A stretch of DNA of 64,000 bases from contig NHNW01000042.1 of NCBI GenBank assembly GCA_002786025.1, forward strand, positions 186,001-250,000, given 5' to 3'. The notes beneath the pieces are model-generated. The model ran no database searches. It had not been told where the DNA came from and worked only from the letters and a program-made list of their open reading frames with translations. The position numbers were made by a program, and so were the translations under genes. Position 1 is the first letter of the stretch; each line of letters opens with the position of its first letter. This document shows positions 33,282-44,667 of the stretch, in pieces. This DNA is from Zasmidium citrigriseum. Lineage: Eukaryota; Ascomycota; Dothideomycetes; Mycosphaerellales; Mycosphaerellaceae.

Positions 33282-34198
33282 TATCACGAGAAACCATCAT
33301 CAATAACCCCCAACTCCTTCTCGAATATGAGCCCGAGGCCATACATCTCATCAGGGCAAGACGAGTGAAGACATGAGCACGCCAGGGCTCTGCTGAACGA
33401 CAATCGGCGATCAAATTCCCATGAACACGGAGCCTTACCGGGCCATCTTCGACATCGTGAACTGGTGTCCAAATCGGTCTCGAATGGAGAAAGCAGAAAA
33501 TGCCGAAGAGTATTTGACTTTTCCCTCTCGCCGTCGCCGGGACATTCGACGCTGCCGGGGCGGTCGATTCTGACGATGCTGATGAGTCCATCGTGTCTTG
33601 CTGAATTGGTCGGTTCGAATTTCTTGCGACATAAGTCGGCCTCTCGCATTCAGGGGGGAATTCTCGTCTCTCGCAAGGAACGAATCAGTTCGAGTTCACT
33701 CTAGCCAGGCAGAATACGACTCTTCCCGTCAACAGATCGTGAATTGTCGTGAGGCATGTCTTCACTTCCCCTTACCCTCGGCTATCTCTTCTCGTCAGTC
33801 ACATCCATGTCCGGTCCGCTGACACATCCATATCCCTGGGATCATCCCCAACAAGAATTCTGCAAGATGACGCACAATCCTAGATATCGGAATTCCACGG
33901 TGTCGCCCAGTTTGTGGTTCTTGGAGTGTGGGATGTTGCGCGGCTTCCAAGAAGAGTCCAAGAAAGGAGGTGTTGCACAGTTTCAGACGGGTCTTGGGAG
34001 AGTCTTGGGTTGGCACGAAGGCAAGACCAGTTTTCTGTAGCACTTTATCGTCGAACGGCGCAGTGAAAGGGCTGTTGATTGCAAGAGATCATGTATCGTA
34101 CCGCATATGTCTGGTCTAATGTAGATAGAGCATCACTCTCAACATCCATAACCATTCCAATGATTCAACAATTCCGTCTCTCAAGTCCATGCCCATGT
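33282..34198. other. Intergenic, convergent HET / carbonic anhydrase
   Basis: 917 bp between convergent genes, longer than other convergent gaps in the window. Short overlapping open frames on both strands show no recognisable product. I see nothing else to support. Confidence 0.35.
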
Positions 34199-35046
34199 CT
34201 ACTTCCTCTCGAAAGCCTTGACACGCTTATCAGCCGTCTTCTCATCCTCCTTGAACTCCACCTCCTCCAACTTGCCAGTAGCAAGATTGTAAATGACACC
34301 ATGCACCTCGACGCCCCTCTCGCGCATGGCATCAATCACAGTGGGTATCCTTTCCAGGGTCTCAACACCCGCGATAACGTTCTTCTTGGCGAGGAACGTG
34401 CCCCTTTCGGCGGCATCCATAGTCTCCAACTCGTCGGCGTACTTCTCACGCAGCGCCCTCAGTGGCTGCAACCAGATGTCGAGGATGTCGAGCTTGGAGT
34501 TGGCCAGCGAGGCTGCGACTCCACCGCAGGAGGTGTGGCCGCACACGACGATGTGCTTGACCTTCAAGTGGAAGACGGCGAATTGCACGATCGACAGCAG
34601 CGAGATGTCGGTGGGGTTGATGATGTTGGCGATGTTGCGGTGGGTGAAGACGTCACCGGGCTTGCAGCCCAAGATTGTCGTCTCGGGGACTCGAGAGTCG
34701 GCGCATCCCAGCCAGAGAATCGGTGGAGCCTGGCCTTTGGCTTGTGTCGCGAGGAACTCGGGGTCCTCTTTGGCGACTTTGTCGGCCCATTGGCAGTTGT
34801 TGTCGAGGCAGAGTTTGTAGGCGTCACCTGAAGATCGGCATGTCAGCTTCTCTGTGTCACTGGCCGGATCGGTCGCACTGCGTGGTGGCAGTAATGCGGC
34901 ATACTGGTTGGAAAAGGCGTGAGACGGTGAAGGTTCCGCGTGGCAGCAGGGACAGCAGCACGTCTGAACGGCGGCGGCGACGGACGAGTCATCAGCGCAC
35001 GCCAGCCTGAGCCGCCGACCGCACGCAGCGCCGGCCTGGTGGCCAT
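34199..35046 (-). CDS. Beta-carbonic anhydrase, probably mitochondrial form
   Basis: Interconverts CO2 and bicarbonate, supplying bicarbonate for carboxylases. Exons 35046-34905 and 34827-34199 give 256 residues; the 77-bp intron is phase 1 with a GTATGC donor. The first 47 residues hold many Arg and no Asp or Glu (MATRPALRAVGGSGWRALM), a strong mitochondrial presequence. Zinc ligands are Cys in GCADSRVPE, and His and Cys in VCGHTSCGG; the Asp-Arg dyad is in the first motif. The C-terminus VHGVIYNLATGKLEEV is typical. A second possible first exon (35105-35096, encoding only MSSG with the join) has a good donor and the same phase, and would give a 212-residue protein without presequence. Confidence 0.85.
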
Positions 35047-35095
35047 CACGGTGGTCGCGTGTGCAGTCAAGTAGGGTAAAAGTGGTAGGACCTAC

Positions 35096-35105
35096 CTGAA
35101 GACAT
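35096..35105 (-). other. Alternative first coding exon of the carbonic anhydrase
   Basis: ATG TCT TCA G followed by GTAGGT. Spliced to 34827 (268-bp intron) it keeps phase 1 and starts the protein MSSGDAYKLC, close to the conserved core. This form would stay in the cytosol. It is seen only as sequence logic; transcripts would decide. Confidence 0.45.
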
Positions 35106-36001
35106 GATGGGCGCTGGCAGACTCGCGAATAGACTTTAGAATCGACCTTTTCGCAGTGGGCTTCCCGCTAATTCCCCGTCTTTGTGTCGGCGCTTTTGTT
35201 GGAATGATAAGAGGCAGAACGCTTTAGGACGAGGGCAGTATTTTGCGGCGACGAGGATATATCAGGAGGAGGACACGCCGAGAGGTCGAGGGTCGCAGCC
35301 AAGCAGACTGAGGGTTGTGTGAAACGGGGTGGGTTGAGGTGGTGATGGAGATGGAGCAGTTGAGAACCGATCGATGTCCGCAAAGTCCCAACTTGGCGAG
35401 AACCTTCCTTGCTCTCACCGCTCGCCGAGCGACGGAGAATGCTGGCGGTGGCGCCCGCGCGACGACGATCGATCCGGCGGATTGTAGCAGGCCATGATGG
35501 GAGTGTATAGGAGGGTGTAGGAGGTGAATAGACGTAGTTTGGAGTGGTGAAGGCAGATTTGACACCCGCGCCTTCGTTCCATCGGCCTTCCCGCCGATGT
35601 TTGAGGTGACCGGGGTCTGGGGAACAACCTCACCTGCTGCCGGCACCTGACTTTTGCGCTTCGGGCTTGGTTACGCCTTCGATGTAGTAACTTCACACGG
35701 CCGGTCCAGCTGTTAATGTGAACGTGTTTTGCCATCGTGATTCGTCCGCCTGCCGACTGCCACCAGTGCAAAATCAACACCGCTGCCATGAACAGCGCTA
35801 TTAATAGGTCCAGAGCCTCTAGATAGTGGGCGGCTGAAAGTCGAGAGACCTCCATCAAAAGCAACGAAAACAAAACAGCCTCACCTTCAGAAATCCTATG
35901 CAGAAACCAGAAATACAGGAGGCAGATACAGGATCACATAACGAAAGCAGCTCCATTTCGAATAAGGATCCGGTCTTCCTTCCGGACCCAAACCTCACAT
36001 C
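35106..36001. promoter_or_regulatory. Divergent promoter, carbonic anhydrase / DUF7053
   Basis: 896 bp between divergent genes. A 140-codon minus-strand frame (35224-35646) is Ser/Pro/Arg/His-rich and looks like chance. Control of two alternative carbonic anhydrase starts would be expected in the proximal part. Confidence 0.35.
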
Positions 36002-36496
36002 ATGTCATCAACAACCTGGCAAACCAAAATCACAACCCTTGTCCCAGCAGACGTCGACCCCAGCGCCGTGATAAGAATCCTCCACGACCACGACTTCATC
36101 ATCTCGCTCAACCACCTCGTCACGCACCACGAGAAAGCCGGCCAGACAGGAGACCGGGAGACCTACAACATCACCGACTCCATTCCCATACTCCCGCCTA
36201 TCTGGAGACGGAGCGTGACGTACCAGGCCCAATTCGAGGATAAAGACGATGGGGTGTGGTCGTGGGTGAATGCGCCGATGGGTTTGACGATGCATGGGAA
36301 GTTTGCTGTGAAGTTGAGAGAGGAAGGTGAAGGTGGCTGGGTGTTGGATGAGACGGTGGAGGCGTCGTGTAATGCGATTTTGAAGGGTTTTGTGGAGAGG
36401 ACTATGGTTAATGCGCATAGGAGTATGCATACGAAGATCGTGGAGAGGGCAAGGGAGGTGAAGAAGGGGGAGGGTGGTGGGGAGGTTGCTCAGTGA
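36002..36496 (+). CDS. DUF7053 family protein
   Basis: Single exon, 164 residues. The pattern LVPADVDPSAVIRILHDHDFIISLNHLV near the start, then YNITDSIPILPPIWRRSVTYQAQFEDKDDGV and the late NAPMGLTMHGKFAVK, matches fungal proteins grouped as DUF7053, which look like small START/SRPBCC-type beta folds with a hydrophobic pocket. No signal peptide or membrane segment. The last 20 residues are Lys/Glu/Gly-rich. The second half of the gene is strongly G-biased, as in several neighbours. Function unknown; a lipid- or metabolite-binding role would be inference from the fold. Confidence 0.72.
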   Translation: MSSTTWQTKITTLVPADVDPSAVIRILHDHDFIISLNHLVTHHEKAGQTGDRETYNITDSIPILPPIWRRSVTYQAQFEDKDDGVWSWVNAPMGLTMHGKFAVKLREEGEGGWVLDETVEASCNAILKGFVERTMVNAHRSMHTKIVERAREVKKGEGGGEVAQ

Positions 36497-37001
36497 GGAG
36501 ATGGGCTTCGAACGACAGCGATAGCGAACAGATTTTCGATTAAGGGAAGGCGTTTGAGGTTTTCTCAACTGCAAGAGGTGGACTTTGCGGCTGATGTGAT
36601 AACTTTTGTAAGTACTCTACAATGTCTGCTAATGTAGATGGGTATATCTCAATCGAGCAGGGGTCCTCGAGGTCTACAGATCCTCAACCCTGGCTTCAGA
36701 ATCCAACATGCTTGTGAATGATTGCATACCATTCAGAACTTTGACCTTGACTGGAGGAAGTCACGACGTTCGTGCCACTTGAGCAGGGATTGTCTCGCTT
36801 GTGCACGACGTGACCCACCAGAGTCGCACAACAGGAAGGCACGCATGATGTACCGCATAAGTCTTCAGCCGTGCAAGATACCAAACAACGCCACAACGCA
36901 ATGCTTCACCACTCTCTCAAGACGACTCTCCTGGCAGCCGAAGAAGTCATCTTCTTCATTGCAGACCAGGCCTTCACGGAGCTCTTCAACAGCCAGTCAC
37001 G
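36497..37001. other. Intergenic upstream of second HET gene
   Basis: 505 bp between plus-strand genes. No coding signal; it should contain the promoter of the HET gene. Confidence 0.35.
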
Positions 37002-38384
37002 ATGCGCCTCATCAACGCAAGAGACCTCCAAATGAAAGTGTTTATCGGCGATGAAATTCCGCCATATTTCATTCTGTCCCACCGCTGGACTGGGGACGAG
37101 ACGACCTACAGAGACTTTGTCGAGGGAAATCGAACAGACAGCCTGGGGCACAAGAAAGTCGAATCGTTCTGCAACTTCATCGTCAAGCATTTTGGTCAAG
37201 GACAGCAGGACCTCTACGTATGGATTGATACATGCTGCATCGACAAGACAAGCAGTGCCGAGCTGACGGAAGACATCAACTCCATGTACGCCTATTACCA
37301 GAACTCCATCGTCTGCTTCGTTTACTTGATCGGCATCGACCTGAGCCGCAGAGACCAGGCCGTTGCTGGCGCCTCAAGTGACGGCGGAAAAGGTTGGGCT
37401 GGCCATGCTGCAAGTTCTGGGAAGGACATGCTGTGGACCACGGAGTCCAAACAGCCCTTCCGGCCCGAGTGGTTCCAACGCGGATGGACTCTCCAAGAAT
37501 TCCTCGCTCCTGACACAGTCGTCTTCCTCGACAAGCAGTGGAACGTCATCGGCAGAAAACGAAGCGAGGCAGTCAGGCCCAGAAAGATCAACCACGGTGC
37601 CAGGAAGTTCGACTCCGCCCCAGATCTCAACGCAGAGATATCCTCAATCACAAGCATCCAGGAGAAATACCTCCTCTCGCGGGACGCGATCCACTCAGCC
37701 ACCATCGCCGAACGAATGAGCTGGGCAGCGAACCGCAAGACGACTCGCAGAGAAGACAAAGCGTACTGCCTCCTTGGCCTCTTCAACGTCAACATGCCAC
37801 TCCTCTACGGAGAAGGGAAGAAAGCCTTCGTCCGTCTGCAGAAGGAATTGATAGCTACGAGTACCGATCAATCCATCTTCGCCTGGTGGCTTCCCCAACC
37901 CAGACTCGAGGACTTGATCGGTGCCGGAGAGAAGTTCTGTTCCACAGGAATCCTCGCCCCAGGGCCAGAGTGTTTCAAAGACTCTGGCGCCGTCATCAAA
38001 GCGAAGAACGCTCCTTCCACGAGACCGTATGCCGTGACGAATGCAGGCCTGGAGCTACGTGCCAAAGTACGGAGACTGGATCTGCAGATCCCAGAGGCAG
38101 ATCTGCCCATGATGGGCAGTCCTCGAGCTGTGTATACGACCAAGCTCAACTGCTTGATCGATGGCAAGGCTGGCAGAGATAGGATCGAGATCGCGGTTGT
38201 CGGCGAGGAGAGCAAAGTCCAGCAAGATGATGTTTTGACGGGCTTCCGGCGTTTGCATTCCCTTGACGAGACTTTCTTGGACGAAGCGAACGAAGTCGGT
38301 GCTGTAGAGGATAAGACGTTCTATGTCCACGTGGTGAATCCTGTTCCCGGCAAGAAGAGGATGGCGATGTTTGGCATGCAATAA
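37002..38384 (+). CDS. HET-domain protein (HET-E/HET-D N-terminal type)
   Basis: Single exon, 460 residues. It starts MRLINARDLQMKVFIGDEIPPY and runs FILSHRWTGDETTY, VWIDTCCIDK, INSMYAYYQNS, RGWTLQEFLAP and AYCLLGLFNVNMPLLYGEG: the complete HET domain in the order seen in Podospora HET-E and HET-D. Those carry NACHT and WD40 repeats after it; this protein instead has about 180 residues of other sequence and stops, so the sensing parts are missing or supplied by a partner. It lies 3.7 kb from the first HET gene, with a carbonic anhydrase and a DUF7053 gene between. The two HET genes are not close copies of each other. Confidence 0.9.
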   Translation: MRLINARDLQMKVFIGDEIPPYFILSHRWTGDETTYRDFVEGNRTDSLGHKKVESFCNFIVKHFGQGQQDLYVWIDTCCIDKTSSAELTEDINSMYAYYQNSIVCFVYLIGIDLSRRDQAVAGASSDGGKGWAGHAASSGKDMLWTTESKQPFRPEWFQRGWTLQEFLAPDTVVFLDKQWNVIGRKRSEAVRPRKINHGARKFDSAPDLNAEISSITSIQEKYLLSRDAIHSATIAERMSWAANRKTTRREDKAYCLLGLFNVNMPLLYGEGKKAFVRLQKELIATSTDQSIFAWWLPQPRLEDLIGAGEKFCSTGILAPGPECFKDSGAVIKAKNAPSTRPYAVTNAGLELRAKVRRLDLQIPEADLPMMGSPRAVYTTKLNCLIDGKAGRDRIEIAVVGEESKVQQDDVLTGFRRLHSLDETFLDEANEVGAVEDKTFYVHVVNPVPGKKRMAMFGMQ

Positions 38385-39640
38385 GCGAAGTGGCCGGTGA
38401 CGATTGAGGAAGACAACAGTGCTGGGATCGTTGATGCGCGCCCTTAAGCTAATGAACGCCCACACTCTAAAGTCCTATTTGTTGCGATTGGTGTCTTCCA
38501 TACAACATGGGCATCCCCCGACAGTTTTGTCTTCTTCGTGCTGCTCAGTTGAGTGCCGATGCCTTGAAACTTGTACTGTCTCTCGGAGAATGGCTCGTTA
38601 CTGGAGAATGCCCGCCAACGGCCTCACGTTGCAGAGCCTCTGGACGGTAGGAAGGCTCTTGTCTAATATGGCTCGTCTGGAAGGGCCAGAGCCCCCTCTA
38701 TGGCATCAAAGAATCCAATAGTCGATTTTGATGAGTCGGCCATCTTGGAGACGATTCCTTGTACTTGACAAGACCATCAAGCAAATCTATCGCTTGCAAT
38801 GAATGAGTGGAGTGGGCTGAACACAGCGACATTCATAAAAAGCTCTGTCCGACGGTCGAAAGCCTCTCCAAGCCGACCCATCTCGAAGCCATGATGCCCG
38901 TCTGTGCCATCGTGACCTCGATCAATCGTCTCAACAGCTGCAACGAATCCGGAGATTTCTTGACTAGAAACAGATCGGACCGATCGATCAGTGATGGACG
39001 GATGGTCAAGAGTCGTCTCGAAGGACTAAAGCCTCCTCTGTGGCATCGAAAGATCTGATGGCATGTCTTGATGATTGGAATGTCTTGGGGAGTCGTTGTT
39101 GCGGCCTCAGCCCAACAGACAGCAATTGATAAGTGGCGCAAGGACTCTTTAGCATGGCAGAACGTTGCTGCACAGTCTCTTCTCCGAAATTGCACGCTTG
39201 TCCATGCCATCAAACGTCTCATCAGTAGTCTCGATGGCACCAACAGGCATCGAGATCGCCATCCCTGAACACCTAGTGAGACCCGGATCCACCAGTGAGG
39301 GATGCATGATTGAGAGAGACACAAGCAATAAAGAAGCGAACACGAATTTCTCTCAAACGGCAAACAGTGACCTGATTTTACCCAGCCCACATCGTAGTAA
39401 GCCGTGACTATTCAAAGCATCTATTCCATACATTAGACATTCAGTCTCTTCCTTTCCATAGGGTCTTCCCCTTCTTTCTAATGCAAGACATTAACATTCG
39501 ACATTTCAAACATTGATCTGATACCCGCCATTCAAAAAGCCCAGCCCGATAATGAAGCGCCGGCCGGCCCAAGTGCTGATGCTTAAAAACTCATACTCAT
39601 AAAAGCGTTCGCTGACGATGTGTACAGAATGGGGTGCCGT
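38385..39640. other. Gene-poor region with an imperfect repeat
   Basis: 1.26 kb after the second HET gene. Segments near 38664-38755 and 39010-39095 are similar (TCTATGGCATCAAAGAATCC against TCTGTGGCATCGAAAGATCT, each followed by TTGATGA and TCTTGG). A weaker echo is near 39200-39240. This looks like a decayed duplication about 345 bp apart; no coding role is visible. Confidence 0.4.
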
Positions 39641-41305
39641 CTATCCCACCATGCGTCCACCCTTAATGGTACACAAATCTGTGGCGGAAGAGGCTGCCGT
39701 GTGTTGCCAAACTGTATAGGTTGGCGATTTCGTTACTGTCGCCACAATGGACGTCAATACCGTCATCCGGAGGGCAGTCTTGGTTGGTGTGGGCTAGAAA
39801 GAAGGACATAAGATTAGCAGATGTCTCCAAGATGGAATAGGGTGGCTTCTGCCGATGGAGTAGCTTACCAGAGTAATAGAGACGACTGGGAGACTAGAAG
39901 AAGAGAGCGAAAGGTCAGCAGATGTCTCAAACATGACAGGAGAGAAGCTGGGCTCTTCAATATGCTTACGTTGTAGTGCCCTGGAGGACGGTGGTGATGC
40001 TGGTAAGGGTGGTGACCGATGTGACCACTGAAGTGATCGAAATCGTGGAGACTGGACAGACGTTAGCTCATTGGAGTTGTGGACTGGATCTTGGCATGGG
40101 CTTGATGAATGTCTGCAGCCAGTAGCCACCAGAGCATGCCAGAGAAGTGCTATACGTACCTGGAGCGAGGACAGTCGAGGTGATGGTGGTGTAATCAGCC
40201 GTGTTAAGGTCAGTGACGGTCGTCGTGGCGAGGTCTGGAGCACGTTTGTCGATGCCAGCGGCGGCGAGGCGCTCCTTGCGGGCGGCGATGCGAGCAACGC
40301 GGTCGGCGGGCACACGGCGCATCATTGGAGAGTCGCGGCGAGATGGAGGGGCGGTGGTGGTGGCGGCCGCAGCCACGTTTGCCGCGGTGAACGAGGAGGC
40401 GACCGCGGATGGGAGGAGAGTTGGGGTCCAGGTAAGATATGGATCCCGGAAAGCCTGGGTCGAGAACGAGCAAGTTTGGGTGATGGTGCTCGTGAGGACG
40501 ACTGGCGAGACAGCGTACGCGGTCGTTCGGACGGTGCCCAAAGTCCATACGCGAGTGGTAGTAACCGGGGCAGGGGTGATGACGGTCGTTGGCTTCTTTG
40601 TCTTTGCTGGTTGAGTAATGGTTGAAGTGGTTGTAACGCTGCTGGTCGTCGTCGTCGTAATAGTAATCGAGGTCAAAGGCGTCGATGTGACGGTCTGGGA
40701 GAGTCAGCAGCTGTCTTGGATATCAATATTTGTGCCTTCAGACTTACAGCAGTGATGGTAGGGGTGTATGTAATTGTCGTTGGAACGCCAACAACGAGCT
40801 GGAAGTCACGCTCGTATGCTGAACTCGGATGTTAGCCAACATCCTTGTGTGTCTCACCAGGTCTTCTATCCTTTAGACTTACCAATTGGATCGGCATCGC
40901 CGTTGTTGCTCATAACAATAACAGACCACTCTCCTGACCACATCTGGTCCTTGGTCATCGGGCAGGTCGAGAGCTGGTTGGTGTCGTCAGGCTGGAGCGG
41001 GACATTCGAGCACTCGTATTCATCGCCATTGGGATCGACGAGAATGTTGTATGCGGTATCGTTTTGACATTCTGTGATCCATGTCAGATATGCTTTCGTC
41101 TTCTCGAGCTGGAGTACTCACGTTCGAACATCGAAACAAAAGTGAAGTCATCCGTAGACGACTGGTTCTGGAAGTACACGCCGCCATTCTGGAAGTCCAC
41201 ACCATACGATTCGCAAGTCGGGTAAGCAGCAGGGGCAGCGCCGGCAGATGCACGAAGGGCGTAGAGGCCAAGGGCCAGAGCCGAAGAAGCCTTGATCAAA
41301 GACAT
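39641..41305 (-). CDS. Secreted Thr-rich protein, paralog A
   Basis: Seven exons: 41305-41122, 41071-40883, 40818-40748, 40694-40160, 40051-39970, 39893-39869 and 39793-39641, all in phase, encode 412 residues. A signal peptide (SALALGLYALRASAGAAPA) opens it. A module of about 115 residues follows: CESYGVDF, GGVYFQN, FEQC, NILVDPNGDEYECS, PDDTNQLSTCP, SGEW and SNNG, with four spaced cysteines. Next is a Thr/Val repeat-like region likely to be O-glycosylated, a basic stretch (RRDSPMMRRV) and GIDKRAPD, a Kex2-type dibasic site at 40247-40233, then another Thr-rich tail with a single cysteine. No GPI signal is evident. It is the same family as the gene at 49446-50788. Function unknown; the exons of the C-terminal tail are the least certain. 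Confidence 0.78.
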
Positions 41306-44300
41306 GGCTATGTGTATGTTCAAACGAAAGACGGTGGTAAGGCACGAAACGAGTGATGCCTTTCCAAGCGAATGAATGTCCTTCGACAAGCGAATGTGAG
41401 GAGAGATGCTCTCTTGGCGGGATGGGGAGAGGAAGAATTGGGAGGAGTGGAGGTCTATATGTTTGGGGCGCTCCTGTGGGCCAGACCAGGACGGTATGGT
41501 CCATCCATCGGCCGTGAGCAGGCGGACGATGCCGTTGCGGGCGTGACAAGCTCATCGCCAGAACATGCCATGGAGCAGCCTGAGCGCAGCGTCAATCGAA
41601 GCGAAGAGTCCACCTCCACGTGGCTCGCGGCGGCTACTGTCATGCTGCGGAGTCTGGACGTCCTAATTCGGGCCAGTCAACTGCTCGTGAGGAAGGAGAT
41701 CGATCATTTCATTTCCCAATGTAGGAAGTCCTGCGCAACGCGGGCCACGTTCTGTCACCTGTTCGGAAGCGTCCAGAGTTCGAACTATCGCTCCCAGAGA
41801 GGCCATGTGGTGATGAGACTACGTAGGCGTCCGTGTGCCGTCCTTCAAGAGCTTTAATGGTGCTGCGCCCGGCCGTTGAGGTCATCTCTGCAACTCCACC
41901 TCGCGAACTGTGCTCACGAACGAGCCTGTGCGGCACGAGGATCGTAGGCCCGATCTCGACGGGGAATCTCTCGGCGAGACGTCGAGCATGTCAAGAATGT
42001 AGGGCCGTGACATCCTTGACGAAGATCTGGTGTCGAGATCTCTGGATCTCACTCGAGAATGTCGTCGTCCCGAGCCAGGATGCGATGTACCTATTGGTGA
42101 GATGCAATTTCCTTACTCACAGCCACAGGAGCAGAGTTTGGAGTGAGGTTCTGCGATGCTTCCACGCCATGCCTGTTCCTGTCAAATGTCTCGGTTGCGC
42201 ACAGAGACGCCACAGGAGAAAGGAGCACAAGCGGACCGCCGCGCTGCAGCCATGATGGCGTCAGATAATTCCCTATAGGCGGTTCAAACAAGTCAAGAAA
42301 AGAGGCTGTCCTTGTAGCGTTCTTTACGCAAGATAGAGTGTCATTATCGTCGTGGAGCATGAAGATGCATGTGTGGTATCTCCACGAGTTCGTGAACCAG
42401 TACCGTGGCCAGACTTTGCACGTTGTCAACGGCTCTCGTTTCGCTGTTGTCCGGTCGCGGCGGTTGGCGGGAGTCGACGATCTCTGCGGCACGAATCGTA
42501 GGGCTGGTGCGCCGAGTGGTGGAAATCAGAGGCGGGGGAAGTCCGAGTGCTTCTCCATCCTCTTTCCTGCTTCGTGCAACATGTCAAGCATCTTTAAGCG
42601 GCTCATGCATAAATCCTGTGGATGCAAATCCCTGTCACGAGAATTAGCCGTGGTCGAGATGCTGGTGCTCATTTTTAGGCACGGAGCCAGGTCCTTGCCA
42701 TTCTCCTGACGCCGCAGAGGCGAATATCTGCTGTAATATGGAGGGAGGAGATGATACGCACGCCAATCCAGCGCCGTAAGCAGGAGTTGCTGGACTCGCT
42801 GTGTTTCACTCTTCGCGCAACGCGTTCTCTGTGCCGAAGGGCGATGCTTTCGCGGATGCAAATGCTATGCTGCCGTCCAATGCGCTGCATCCTGGATCTT
42901 GCGCCTATTATGCGTCACTGGCAGTAGTCACGCTTAGGAGGAATATGCGGAGAAGACAATCTGTCAGGGAAGAGCGGTGAAGTGTTGCCAGCAATTCATG
43001 CAGGTCGCCAGCAAGACTTCGATAGCTGAGGTCGGAAATGCGATTAGACTTGCACGTGTCAGACCGCGGTATCCCAGCTCTCGGACATGGACATGGATGG
43101 TGAGCAGAAGCTGGCTCGGAATGTTCTCTTTCCTTCCCATGACCATGGCGTGGTCTTCCAGAAGGCTGTCATCTCAACCACGCGAGCGATGACGAGTCTG
43201 CTGACGAAAAGCATTGCAGCCACTCATTTGTGGAGATGGCAGGCTCTGACTTCAAGCACTGTGGCAAGCCAGGCAAGATCTCTCAGCCGCGAGGTGAACC
43301 AAACATCAGTGGCCGCTGAAGCCATTCCGGACCATTCGGTATCTCGCCTCACACGTGCCGTGAGTGAGCGCTTGGGTCATTCGGAACCACCAAACGTCGA
43401 CCTCGACTTTGGAAGCGAATAGGGAGCCGTGCTGTGCTCCAAATCGGCGGAGAAGGCCATGGCCAGAAAGGGCCACTCCTCCCTATAGCGGTCCTGAATC
43501 GCATCGCCTCTTCTTTCCACGATCCTCTGGGGCTCGCCGTGGCGTCAGTGACTTCGCAATCTTGGTCTCGTTTGGCGTCGGTCGTCAACGTGAGCAGCGA
43601 GACCACGTTGTCCGAAGCCGCGCCATCCACTGCCATACGAACGACGTGTAGCAACCGTTGTCTGTACTGGCGTCTAGAAGGTGGTTCGCAACGACGAACG
43701 TCGGCGAGCCGAACAGCGCGTCCAGAAGACCGTTGCTCCCCGGCCAGCGGTTTGACGTCGATGAACGACGAGACGCCCACGGTCAAGCAGAGCGTTTCCA
43801 AATTTACTTTGCACGGCGAGGCTTGATCCTTGCGGCGCATCTCAAGCTAAAGTTTAAGCTCCCGATCCCGCCAAGCGCAGCGGGAAGGCCCCTGTCTCGC
43901 GCCCAACCCAAAGCAGACGTCCCTCAACCGCACCTCTCCCCAAACAGGCCGCATCATTTCCTCGGCCCGCTGGTCTAACGCATCTCACCTACTGAATGAA
44001 GATCTACTGCTGAGAGTCCAGCGTCTGACAGGATGGCAGAGTACTGGAGAGGAAGCATGACTGTCCTGCCAGTCTGGAGAGCTGAATGCGCCGGCATTGG
44101 AAGACCCAGATGCCATCTCCCACCGCAGTGGCGACGACTGACATAGGGCAGATCTGGCGGTGGATCATGAGCACGCCGGCGGCCTATGCTTCTCGTCAAC
44201 TTTCCTCTTCGGGCTGCAGTTGACTAGCGCTATTGCGGGCGCCGGACACATGGTCGCCTCCGAAGCCTAATCGCCAAACATTGCAGCAGGAGAAGTGCTC

Positions 44301-44667
44301 GCTGAGAGGCGCCCCCAACTCCAGTCCACCGAGTCCAGCACCTGGAGCGAGCGTCGTGCACGGCTCGCTGCACATCGTTCTCCTCTGGAGATGGCGGCTC
44401 TGGAACGGCTGCACGATGGACCAAGCACAGGCAAGCTACGCCCGGATCCCTCAAGGCCGTGGCATTCATCTCTTATATTACGCCCTCTAGCCCGCCTTTT
44501 TGCTTAACCTGTACCTCCAAGACTCTTGACTTCTCTACACCCAAGAAGGCCCTCACTCGTTCCGGGCTCTTCGCGTCTTTCGTTATCCCTATCTTCTTGT
44601 CGAGGGCTCGCCATTTTCAATACACGATTGGACAATCGATTTTTTGGGCCCCGGAGCCGTATACACC
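41306..44667. other. Long gene-poor region upstream of the laccase
   Basis: 3.36 kb between divergent genes, the largest gap in the window. Overlapping open frames occur on both strands (for example 41372-41857 and 43349-43840) but have no start context, domain or intron logic. Base composition stays near that of genes, so it is not RIP-eroded. Weakly similar words recur (CTGTGCGGCACGAGGATCGTAG near 41920 and CTCTGCGGCACGAATCGTAG near 42482). A TTATATTA element lies about 195 bp before the laccase ATG and may be its TATA box. Confidence 0.4.

Noticed and set aside
31247..38384. The two HET genes as a recent tandem duplication.
   Set aside because: They belong to different HET subtypes (HET-6-like and HET-E-like) with different C-termini, so they are not recent copies.
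41306..44667. A transposon or RIP-eroded element in the long gap.
   Set aside because: No terminal repeats, transposase or reverse-transcriptase motif, and no AT-rich composition were seen.
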